From positions 186,001 to 250,000 of the forward strand of contig RSEE01000027.1 in assembly GCA_003971905.1 (NCBI GenBank): 64,000 nt of DNA. The letters are read 5' to 3'. Position numbers and translations under genes: made by a program. The number at the start of each line of letters is the position of its first letter. The first letter of the stretch is position 1. The notes below the pieces were generated by a model. It worked only from the letters and a program-made list of their open reading frames with translations, was not told where the DNA came from and did not search any database. Source of the DNA: Moniliella sp. 'wahieum' (lineage: Eukaryota > Basidiomycota > Moniliellomycetes > Moniliellales > Moniliellaceae). Shown here in pieces: positions 33,416 through 44,100 of the stretch.

Positions 33416-34516
33416 ATGGCAGCGGCGCCGCTGGCAACCGCATCCACGCCATCCCTCCTCGGCCGCCACCAGCACCCGTACCACCGCCACCGCGCCGGTC
33501 CCTGAGCCCGCCATGTCCTGTTCCCGCGGACGATCCGCGAGGTGTGGGCCGAGAACTTTGAGGCTGAGATGGAGCTGCTGCGGCACGTGATTGACCGCTA
33601 CCCATACGTTGCAATGGACACCGAGTTCCCCGGCATTGTCTCGCGCCCCATTGGCCGCTTCAAGGGCAGCTCCGACTACCACTACCAGACGTTGCGATGC
33701 AACGTGGACCTGCTCAAGATCATCCAGCTCGGCCTGACCGTCTGTGACGAGGACGGCAACGAACCGCCGCCGAACGAGCCTAGCATTTGGCAATTCAACT
33801 TCCGCTTCAGCGCAGGCCAAGATATGTGTGCTCCCGATTCGCTCGATATTTTACACAATGCCGGGCTCAATTTTGAGCGGCACGCCACCTCTGGCATTGA
33901 CCCTACCATTTCGGCGAGCTGCTGATCACCTCGGGCTTAGTCCTATTTGACAATGTCAGATGGGTTTCCTTCCACAGGTACGTTGTATTCCCCTCGATTC
34001 TGGCAAGAGAGGAAACGCTAATCAAGCCACTCCTGCTAACAGTGGGTACGACTTTGGCTACCTGCTCAAGGTGGTCACTAATGCGCCACTCCCTTTGACC
34101 GAGGCTGCGTTTTTCGATGCGCTCAAGCTCTGGTTCCCAAAGATTTACGACATCAAGTACCTGATGCGGTACTGCGCAATCTCAAGGGCGGGTTGCAGGA
34201 CCTCGCTGACGAGTTGCAAGTCCAACGAGTCGGGCGGCAACATCAAGCTGGAAGCGATGCCCAGTTGACCGGAAGTGCCTTTTTCCGTTTGCGCGCCCAG
34301 TACTTTCATGGCGTGATTGACGACAGCAAACTCGGCTGTCTCTATGGCTTTTCGGCAAGTAACGGGCCCGAGGCGGTGCGTGGATACACGCAAGCCCAGG
34401 CCCAAGCGATGGCCCAAACGCCGCAATCCTTCAACTTTATCTCCGCTGCCGCCCAAAGAGGGAAGGTGACCATTTCTTCCCCCAGCCCGCCCCCCCGAGG
34501 GCAAACAGGTGTTTAG
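33416..34516 (+). CDS. POP2: CCR4-NOT deadenylase subunit Caf1/Pop2
   Basis: DEDD-type poly(A) exonuclease of the CCR4-NOT complex. Blocks in order: TIREVWAENFEAEMELLRHV, YVAMDTEFPGIVSRPIGRF (catalytic Asp and Glu in DTEFPG), YHYQTLRCNVDLLKIIQLGL, PSIWQFNFRFSAGQDM, FGELLITSGLVLFDNVRWVS, then after an intron at 33978-34042 (GTACGT...CTAAC...AG, 65 nt) GYDFGYLLKVVTNAPLPL, FFDALKLWFPKIYDIKYLMR, LKGGLQDLADELQVQRVGRQ, HQAGSDAQLTGSAFFRLR and YFHGVIDDSKLGCLYGF. Stop TAG 34514. The start is uncertain: ATG 33416 or 33513, both needing a frame shift before TIREVW. Further shifts near 33905 and 34180. All catalytic blocks are intact. Confidence 0.93.
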
Positions 34517-35853
34517 CCACTAACCCCTTGTACTTCTACCCTCCCCACGAAGGTAACCGCCCTTGGCTGGTCGCCTGCACATACTGTACACTATGGAGCC
34601 AATCATTTGTGTCGACTCGATTTGCCAACATCCGTAGCCCAACATATGAAACTCTGGGTGCATCGTACATGTGACAGGTGACATCCAGGCTTGGGCCACG
34701 TACGTTGCAGTCTTCTTATTAGCCGCTTTGCGATCAATCCCCATGCGGTTGGAGTACTCTCTGTCCTTGGACTGCGATGCGATGTGATGCGCTTGACAAA
34801 GGCGCTGGTCAACGCAACGTCTGAAGTGAAGCGAACCGACATGAGAGTATCAGAGGAGATGCTGGGTGAAGAGAGCTCGTTTTGTCGGGCCCCAGAGGCA
34901 AAAATGATCTCGTGGGCTCGGCCTCGGCCGCATACGGAATGTCGGGTTAGATTGCATGGAGCCGCCGTAGCAGAACCAGACTCTCTCTCGTACTCTCGCT
35001 GCAACCTATATATATCCACCAATGAGGTCTACACCGGGGGACGAAACCATCTCCTTCCATCAAGTTCACCAACGACAGGAGATCAGCCAGCCCTTCATTA
35101 TGCCCCACAAAGACACAGGGGCTACCCATCGCAAACACGAATTGATGGGTGCCGAACCAAAGCCATGTCATGTCGAAAAAGCGCCCCCCCCCCACTGTGT
35201 ATCACAACAAGAGCGGAAATGGTGGGGGAGAGTACGGTACAGGTCACATGCAGGGATACGAACGGGGGAGAGGGCGGGATCTTCTGGGCAGCACAATTTC
35301 CAAACCCGCCATCAAAGTGGTCACGCAAAGCAAAAGAGGTACTGCGGTCCCAAAGCAAACGAAAGAGATACACGTCCAGCGAGCGAAACCGTGAAGGGCT
35401 GTTGTTATGGTCAATAGGAGCTTATTGACCCTGGGGGGACCAATGTCATGCCCCGCCAAAAGGAAAAAGGCGGTCTAGAAAAGTGCGATGGTATCACAAC
35501 GCAGGAAAGGATATGAGATCGGAGACTGTGAGCGGTGGACATGAGAAGTATAAAGTTGATGGTGTATGAGGAAGATCGGAGGGAGAGAGTTTGTTTTGAA
35601 GAGGGTTGAAGAGCGACAAAAAACGATACTGACTATATAGAGAGACGACAAAGGTGTGATACAGGTGTAGAGAGATCAACAGGGCTGAAACAAACGAGGG
35701 GTTATACTTGTATCGAACAAAAGCTTGCCCATCAGGCCGTCCACCCATTAGCATCCGTTTCAGTCGAACGACGAGGAGACGGTGTGAAGGACCCGGGTGG
35801 GTGCCAGGGACTTCAAACTGTATCCGCCTACTACAGCTTCGTCCGCGTTGGAA
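34517..35853. other. Intergenic, one unassigned long frame
   Basis: A 245-codon plus frame at 34691-35428 and opposing minus frames have no recognisable domain. Lower GC than neighbouring genes. No RNA gene found. I do not call a gene here. Confidence 0.35.
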
Positions 35854-36591
35854 TCAGCGTTTTCGGTACCAAAGAGTTAGACGGGGGGAGGATGATTTCC
35901 CGTCCAGCTGGTGTTGTGGGGTAGTGTCCAACGCAGTTTCCCACTCCGGAGAAGCGACTTGGCTGTGTTGGTAGTCGTATCCTGGGCCGAACCTGTTCCC
36001 GAAGTGCGGGTGACAGAGAGGGGAAGAGGAGAAGGACGGAGGGTATTGACGGTTGACTGGACGGTAGACACGGACCAGACTTGTACCGCCCACCATTCGG
36101 GAGAGGGGGCTTGGTTGATGGGCAAGCGGTTGAGGAACGGCGGTGGCCCTTGGGAGCGTCTCCACCACTTCCCACGTGGAAGTGGAGGGACTGGTCAATA
36201 CCTCGGTCTTGGACCCATCCCCCGTGGAGGCACAGGGCTTTGTCGACATGGGAACCTGCATGTCGCCTGCAACGGCAGTGAAAAAAGAAACGGAGAAAGG
36301 GCATACTGTGCCGCTGTGCAACGGAACGATTTCCATTCTCACTACCGCAGCACTCTTTTCTCCGCTAGAGGGATGGCCATGCTGCCCAATCTGAACCGGG
36401 GGGGCATGTTTGGCACTCGAAGCAGCACCATAGTGCAACCCCAAGAGGGAATGAAGACGGTGTCGAGCAAGGTGGTGTGGCACTTGATGTCCGAATGATT
36501 GCCCCCTTCCACCGTTGACGACGCACGAGAGAAGGAGGTGAGAAATAAGAGGAGTGCTGGGGTGTGTTGAAATGCAAATCTGCTTCTTCCG
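35854..36591 (-). other. Possible C-terminal continuation of PCL-type cyclin, or separate hypothetical
   Basis: A 209-codon minus frame (35854-36483) with Ser/Thr/Pro-rich text (KTEVLTSPSTSTWEVVETLP, HQPSPLSRMVGG) follows the cyclin on the same strand. It could be the disordered tail of that cyclin or a separate small gene. No domain recognised. Confidence 0.3.
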
Positions 36592-37982
36592 CTACCGAAT
36601 CTGGTAGAGCCAAAGGCGAATGGACGTGCGCCTAAACCTCTCGTAGGCCTTTGTGGCCATTGTCCTCGTTGCAGTGGCTACAATGGTCGACCGACGCGAT
36701 CTTGTTCCAATCCGTCGGAGACGGCGGTGGTTCCCGCTCGGGCGTAGGATGGGAAGACAGTTGGGGGGTGAAACTGTTGGGCGGGCCGAGCAGTTGGTGC
36801 AGTAGAAGTGTTGTCCCCTGCCGAGCTCTCTGACACCAAACAGAGTAGAAGAAGGTTGGGCAGCTGTAGTGGTGGCCGTTGCCAAAACGCCTTCCGTGGC
36901 AAAAATAGAGGTATCGTCCCATGAGAGAAAGGAGAGCGGAGACTCCAATGATAGAGGTTGAGGGAGACGGGTGATGGCAGGATTCGATGGACTGGAAGGT
37001 AGGTGGTGCGCGTTACCGGTTACGGAATCAGGCCAAGGAGTGTGCGGAGAATGGCTGAGTAAAGTACTGGATGCCACCGACGGAGGAATATGAGCAGAGT
37101 CGGTCTCACAGCTGGAAGGAAGTTCCGGGGACAGGACCGGGTGATGAAGTTGTTGGAAGGCTTGGGTATGATGCTGTTAGCCGTGGTGAGGAAAGGGTAG
37201 TGTGTGGGCGAACGGAAGAGAGTGCGGCGGGTACGGAACGGGCATAGCGTTCCTGCTCCGCTTCGCCGCTGGCGTCTTGAGAAATGCATCAGCCGCAAGA
37301 CCCAAATCGACCGCATTAGAAGGGACGAGAAAAGGATGGCATAGGCGAGCAGCTCCGGCTCGTCAATACGAAGGTCATAGTCTAGAAGCAGAAAAACTGA
37401 CGTTCCATCAGATTGACATCCGTCTGGCTGAACAGTCCTCCGTACCTAACCCAGTATTTGTTTTTAAGCGACGAATCATTCAGTACTTGGCTGCCACAAT
37501 GACACCAGCCAAAAGATGCGGTGGTGGGTGCACAGTAAGCGCCGTGCCACAAGCGGTAGCCGGGACTTGAGCCGGTAAAGGTACACCATTGTGCACAACA
37601 GTGTCGGTAGCTGAATGTTGCTCTGTTGACCAACTTGGTAATAAACTGAAAGAGGGTAGGGAGAGGCCCTTTTCTGGTCGGTCTCCGGCCAGTTGGATTC
37701 CCAACGGTGTTGACTCTGAGGCGCGCTCGCTTTCGCCTCGATTTTGAGCGAGGGTGCGAGAGTCAATGATGGAGGGATCTCGTTGGCGATATGCTCTACG
37801 AAAGATGCGGAAAAGTAGGCGAGACATTGTAAGCGGACGGGAAGCTCTATGCATAGACCGAGAAAGAGGAAAGGACGGAGAGACGCACCGATAAAGTCAG
37901 GTCCAACGGGACGTTCCACAAGCTCCATCAGACGGGGGTCGTGAGTTGCGAGGGAGATGAGAGAGGCGGGATGACGTAGCAT
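36592..37982 (-). CDS. PCL-type (PHO85) cyclin, frame-broken
   Basis: Cyclin partner of a Pho85-like CDK. ATG 37982 gives MLRHPASLISLATHDPRLME and LVERPVGPDFI. A 42-nt intron (37847-37888, GTGCGT...TAG) joins ATC G to AG, continuing ELPVRLQCLAYFSASFVEHI. The cyclin box: NIQLPTLLCTMVYLYRLKSR, LLCTHHRIF, LAGVIVAAKY, LNDSSLKNKYWVRYGGLFS, QTDVNLMERQF, then LLDYDLRIDEPELLAYAI. Two T-run shortfalls (near 37525 and 37395) and one near 37475 break the frame exactly between these blocks. The tail at 37300-36592 is Ser/Pro/Thr-rich. In yeast, Pcl1/2-Pho85 acts in G1 morphogenesis and phosphorylates Rvs167, another gene of this window. The C-terminal end is uncertain. Confidence 0.82.
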
Positions 37983-38299
37983 CGTTAATGGGGTGTCAGT
38001 CGTGTGGCAGTGGTGTGGGCTGGCTGTGGTCTTTCGTGGTGAGAGTGACGTTGTGTTGCAGCAGTAGATCGAGGTATGAGAGGGGGGGTCCGCGGCCACA
38101 GCAGAGAAAAGATGTCAGCAGCGAGAGGTAGAAGGGGGGGTGTAGGAAGGAGAGGTGATGGGTGAAGTGAGGGCAAATGTGTCCGGGTGGAGGAAACAGA
38201 ATGGCAGAAGAGGTAGATGGGGTGGGCTCTGCAGTCCATGTGGCGCTGAAAATATAAAAGATGCAATAGAGCGGCATCCCCGGCGCAAAAGATGCCATT
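37983..38299. other. Upstream flank of PCL-type cyclin
   Basis: Promoter or 5' UTR of the minus-strand cyclin. Open minus frames here read as low-complexity Pro/Ser/Leu and have no recognised domain. Confidence 0.35.
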
Positions 38300-38563
38300 G
38301 ATACGTGCCTTTCCCTATAGCCACATAACTACGTTCCTGCATGGCGGGGGCGAAATTGAGCAGTATGTGACACTCGCTGGGGGCACACATTTGATATGTG
38401 GGGGGGGGACAGGGAGTAATACTATGACAAGGCAGCGCAACACAGACCGTGCGCGCAAAAACTGAGGAACATATATATTGTGGCATCTTTTTGGAGCATA
38501 TTGGACAAGAGGATGCAGAACAGGGAGGTGGGGAGCTGCGAGGACTATAAGGCTCTGAGCTAT

Positions 38564-38582
38564 ATGACCGGTGACCGGTCAT
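38564..38582. promoter_or_regulatory. Perfect 9-bp inverted repeat (ATGACCGGT-G-ACCGGTCAT)
   Basis: Two 9-bp arms with a 1-nt centre, about 580 bp upstream of the PCL-type cyclin ATG. The form suits a dimeric DNA-binding protein; the factor is unknown. Confidence 0.45.
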
Positions 38583-40374
38583 CTGGTGTGTGGGTCTTCG
38601 CATGCAGCATCTTCCCACTGTCTTCTTTCCACCGCGGGGAAGTGGATATATCTCCCGCTAATCTGGCCCGCATGTCATATGCGATGGTGGCGCAGTGGAA
38701 TGGCGGAGAGATGCAATTGTGGCCTCGCTATTCTATACCCCCCTGCATCGGTGGGTGGTGGCGAAGGGAATTGGGGCCTGATGTCGTTGATCGTGTGCGG
38801 AGTAGGATGGCACAGTTTCCGAGCAATCAAAGGCGCGCTTCAACTGAGAGAGCACTTGCTCTTGGTAGGGTATATCTAGTAGATGCTCTGAAGACATTAT
38901 GAGATAAGGCATGCGCAGGATGCACAGCCCCTTTTACCCTTGCATTGCCCGGAGGATGAAGAAGAGGAGACAGTCTAGGGTCGGCGTGGAGGCGACAGCA
39001 AGGGCAGCACAGAAGATGGATGTGAGCGCAATAGTTATATGCGGTGGAGGGAATGCTGAGAGGGCAAAAAGTATGATAGTACGATACGCATTTCACAGCA
39101 TACTTTAACCCACCCTTTTCGTTTCCACACCATGCGGGAATCAATCGTGGGCGAAGTAATTATAGGGCTCCCCAATGCGTGATGCACCAAGGTTAGGGTC
39201 CGTCTCTGCTCCACACGCTCCCTACCGTTACTCGGTACACCTGTTGCATGTCATTGTCATCTAAATCCCGACCCTTTCAGAGTACATCATCTCCATTTCT
39301 GTCAGGAGTTATTGAATGTTGAGATATGTCCTGGCTCGTGCGTTTGCGGCTGAAAGGTTCCTTCAAAAGCTCCCCACAGTGCCTTCAGTATCGATGCTCA
39401 GCCTGAGCGCACAGCCCTCATTAGTATATTGTATTAGGAGCTCCGACTCTTTCTCGCTTCTACATATCTCCTTTTATTGCCGCAGACCAAGGGCATCTGG
39501 CTGCCTCTTGTTGCGTGTCTGTAATGCGTGTTCTTGGTTGGCGGTCACCACCACTGAGGTCACCACATCCCTGTGAAAAGTGGTCAGATGTCATGACATG
39601 TGGGTCATAGCTCACAAGGGCCAAACGCGTACCAAAAGCCAAACGACCACCGCCCGATGTGTTGCGCAGAGAAGGTGGAACGGGATAATAGGTACATACG
39701 ACGAACTCGGTTTCATCAAGTTGTGGATAACATATGGCCCCCTTCTCGACGTTTGACAGATTCTATTTTGATAAGTGCTCTATTGATGGCGAGCCCATGA
39801 GCCACTCATGTAGGCGAGAGACGTAATCTCAATAGGTTCTCAGGATCCTGGTCGACTCAAAACCAAGTTAAGCGTCAGTTTTTTTAAAGCACAGCTGGCC
39901 GCACTCCCCTCCTTTTTTGACTTTTTTAGTATCGGGTTTACTATTATGAATGGTTTGTGGGGGGAACGTATAGACGTTGGCCTTTACCAATGAGTATTGA
40001 TTGCCCCGGAAGCTGTTTGTGTTCCTATGCCATTCTCGGGTCGCTATAGAGGATGTAGCTGGTAAACCGGGAAGCTTTTGAAGAGAAAAAATGTTTTCAC
40101 CTAGGATTAATTATGCCCACACATTGGGCATTCTCGCCCCTGAAACCCCCCAAAGCCCAATTAATTTTTCCTCTCTCAGAACTCACTGCTTCTCAACATC
40201 CTCTCCTCAGGCCTCAATGTCCTCAACATCATCTGAGGAGGGCCTTGTTCACAGTGGACACCATATTTAGATAGAAACTAGCGTTAGGCATACCCCTTTG
40301 ATGAGTCCTTGAACGACATGAATAATTTTACTTGTGATGAGAGAGAGATACGAGTTATCTGTGCAGGCCGGTGC

Positions 40375-40740
40375 TCAGTCTGAGTACTCATCACGTACTC
40401 ATCGCCCTACCGAAGAGTACGTACATATGCACATCGGCGCCATCAGTGCATCAGTACTCAGTGCATCAGCATCACATCAGGCAACTAAGTGGTGGTCTCA
40501 CCGATACTATATGAGCTGAGGGGCCTGTGGGGCATGAGACTCAGGCCAAGTGTTGGGACCCGAGGGTTCAACGATGAAGTTCATCGATCATCAAGACAGC
40601 AGACTCTCCTGGGCGTGGATGTCAAACCCCCACTGACATATGTGACGGACATGTGATCGGCTGTTGGTGGGGCTCATAATGCGGGTGTGGCTGAGGCACT
40701 AACGCCCTGAGACTGAGTACTGAGGAGTACTGAGTACGTC
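40375..40740. repeat. Cluster of GAGTACT/AGTACTCAG words
   Basis: AGTACT or its extension occurs at 40381, about 40395, 40451 and three times at 40714-40738, with short direct repeats of CAGTGCATCAG near 40445-40470. Short and imperfect, so no element is named. Confidence 0.4.
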
Positions 40741-41135
40741 GTCACCCGTGACGTCACGCATGTCCCCGGGCTCCGCAGCCGTACAGCCGTCCCTAGTCGC
40801 TCGTCTCCAGCGCCCCTCAGGGTACCGACCGCGAGATACCGGGCTGCTTACGTCACATGTCCACACGTCCGTGCCCCCACACTGGCGCTGCCCCCGTGTG
40901 TCTGAGCGGGCTGCTGGGATCGGCCGGTGCCTGCAGGGCCTCGGCAGGGCCCCCGGCTGCGTACTCTCGCCTCGCCTGCGTCGCCGTTTCCTCCCGCCAC
41001 CGCCATCGCCACCGTCGCACCGTCGCCCGCGTGGCCGCTGCCTACCCGCCTTCCTTTGTGCTGCGTCCTCATCTCCTCCGCATTCACCCTCGTCCTCGCC
41101 GCCGCCCTCCCCGCGCCCGCAGCTGTATCCTATCC
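40741..41135. promoter_or_regulatory. Upstream region of the BCK1-type kinase
   Basis: Contains ACGTCACATGTCCACACGTC (40850-40869), an E-box-like pair also found upstream of the LRG1-type and proline-rich cyclin genes. The region turns GC-rich from 40760 on. No coding motif before ATG 41136. Confidence 0.35.
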
Positions 41136-44100
41136 ATGCCACTCAGCGCATCTCCGGGGGTCTTTGCGCCGTCCTCAGCGGCGCCCCCCCGAGCGCCCCC
41201 AGCCCCTCATCCCTTTTCTTCTGCCGACACTCATTCCTCCAGCCCACACCGTACCTCCGATAGCTCCTTCGCGTACGACCAGCCCGAGGCCAGCTCTATG
41301 TATGAGCCTCAGCTTCCGCCGCCACCGTCTACCGCTGCCGCCTCCCTAGCCGCCTCCGCAGCCATTTGTGCTCGTCCGCGTGCCTTCAGCGAGGTTCCAG
41401 GAGCCGCGTCCACGTCCACTCGCCGCCTCCGGTTCCCTACCCGCGCCACCAGACGTTGGACACCTTCCCCGCCTATAGCTCAGCTACACCTTACCCTACC
41501 CACGCCCGTCCGACTCCATCGTCGCCGAGCGTTGTTGAACTCCTGCTCCCCTCTTCACCCTCTCGCTTTGTTGGCACAACACCGACTGTGCCCAGTCCGT
41601 ATTCACAACCTTCCCGGGCCGACAGTCACTCTCCCCGCTCCCGTCTGCGCACTTTGTCCACTGCTGATGCTACCCCTTCATCACTTCCATCACTCTGCCT
41701 TCACATTCTGCGCTGCATCAAGCGCCCGCGCGTCCACTAGAGGCTCCTTCCTCTCAGTTCTCATGGAGCTCGCAGGACATCTACGCTCTTCCTACTGATG
41801 CAATGGACGGAACAGAACATGCATTGGGCCCTACGAATGAACGCTTGTCCCTTACCTGGTCGCATTCTTACCATCCCCCTGAGCCCTTCTGTTTTCCAGC
41901 GGGATGGGCATCGGATCGAATCTCATCATCGCTGTTCCGATGCAAAAACCCAGCGGCAGTTTCAGCCCCTATCTCCCCACGTCCTTCTTCACCCCCTTCG
42001 TGACATCTACTTCAACTGTAGCTGCGCCAGGCTCGTCAACTGGTGCAGACCCAGTCTCGAGTAGCCCGGCGCGCCCCTCATCATCCATGGCCCTTCACTC
42101 ACACGGTTCCTCGTCCCATGATTTGGCCATTGATACACATCTCCTCCCCTCGCAATACACACCCCTAAGTCCACCCCTTTATGGCCCTCGGAGCAGCTCG
42201 TCGGACGGCCGAGCGGTGGGGGGGATGGTTATCCTTGGATCAATGGGTGGCAATGTCTCCCCTCAGCCTTGGTCCGACCTCGTTTGCGCCTCCTTCGCCC
42301 AAGCGCTCTTCTGGCTCGTCAACGGGAGGCACACTGGAGAATGCCGCGCCCCTGCCCACCCCGGCCGGTGGCAGAGCAAGAAAGGGGCTTGACCATGTCT
42401 CCAATTTATTCCGGCGCAACCGGGGCTCAGGGCCGAGCCAAGCTCAAACCCAAGCGACGCAAGTTGCCCATGCGACGTCCCAAATCCAGCAGCCCCTGGC
42501 TGGGACTCAAATTCGCGCGCAGGGCCACCCACAGTAGCTCAGCCTGAGGTTCATGCTGCCCCGGTCAGTTATACCCACCAAGACACCCGTCCCCCACCTG
42601 GACATTCTACTATACCGAATGCCAATGGCGCGAGCAATCGGCACACACCCTCCTCCCATTTCAATTGGAGTTGGTTGGACGGCAGACGAGATTCCAAGGG
42701 CATTCCCTCAGGTGTATCCGTGCCCCCTGGCCGTACGCTTGCCGTGTCCCCAGTGACAGGTGAGCGGGCGTTGGTTTTCCTGGACGAGGGGACGCGTCAT
42801 GGGTCACGAGAGACGGAAGCGTACCCGATTATGTCAAACCGCTCGCCCACTCACCCCTCACTTTTCCTGTGGGATTCGAGGATGGAGGATCACCATCCAA
42901 TGCGTCACTTCCCTCCGGTACCCGGCGTCCCTTGTCAGCCGGCGAATCTGGCCAAGCATACAGTGGCGCACAACCTTACAGTCTCGTCCGGTATCGGGGT
43001 CCTCCGAACAGCATCCTGCCAAGCACCGTCACCGTCCTGACACGGCTCCGGGAGCGTCTTCTGCCCACAATGTCGGCCTCACAAGTAACTTCCCTCCTTC
43101 TCCGCGCTTGCCGCACCCGATGGTCAGGAGCATGTCAGATCTATGCGACCACCAACGGAGAAAATTTTACCGTCGTGGACATTACCGGGCTTCGTGAGGC
43201 GGCGGATATTAAGCTGCATGATTATGCTATCTGCCCTTTCCTTGTCCGCATTTTTTTGATGAAACTGACTCCACGTGTCTCTGAAGGCATCCCTGAGAGT
43301 GCCATTGATGATGTGACTGTTCGCCAAACAGGCGTGGGGGTCGATGCTTTTCGTTCGGATCCTCTGGATGACACACTACTGATGATGATCATGCGTCGAT
43401 AAGGGCGATGCAGATGGGTCTCTCAAATTCTTCGTCGCCACGGATGCGCACGCCTTGCTGGAGCGCAAGACACAGCAAGAACGCGGCATTGCGGAGCGCA
43501 ATCGCGCCACGCTCGACGCTGATGCGCCGCGTCCGGTTCAAGCCACCCCTCAACCTACTGGGGTACTGACCAAGTACAGAAACATCTTGATTCGTCCTCC
43601 ATGCGTCCATCTCGTCTTCGGATAGCGCAGCCATGGGAACACCCGCCCATCCTGATGGTGGGCACGCATGGTTTTGCACCCCCTTCCGGGTCAATTCATC
43701 TAGCCGCCCCTCGGTGACAGGGCTGGTGCAGTCCCATCGAGATGAGAAGCGCGTTCTGCTCCGCCCCTGGCTGGCCACCTGCCGGCTTACAGCTCTGCTA
43801 CAATGTCTGGCAGAGCAGGGCAGGGCAATTTGTCTCCTGAACATTCCCCTCCGGTGTCGCGCCCAGCGGTACATTACCCCGCAACAACCAGTGGGTTAGC
43901 CCGTTCTCCACCTCTTTCTATGTCGGGTGCTGCTCCAGGTTCGGCCTCTATCGCTGGGGAAGACGTGTCAGTCACACGAAATGGTGAGATTGTGCCAAGC
44001 GCTCGAACCTGATCACAGATGTAAACGATCACCACATATTCCAGAAGCGGGCTACTCTTGACAACACCTTGCACCTCAAAGTGGGGGGACCGTGCAACAG

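Larger units (their letters stand above)
38300..40740. other. AT-richer, gene-poor block
   Basis: By eye clearly lower in GC than the rest, especially 39850-40350 with T- and A-runs. There are no conserved genes, only short open frames. Dispersed AGTACT-type words occur at its right end. Candidates are a degenerate repeat block, a regional or short centromere, or simply a long intergenic region. Nothing in the sequence decides between them. Confidence 0.45.

Noticed and set aside
34691-35428. A 245-codon plus frame
   Set aside because: No domain, no coding bias like its neighbours, no conserved block; kept as intergenic.
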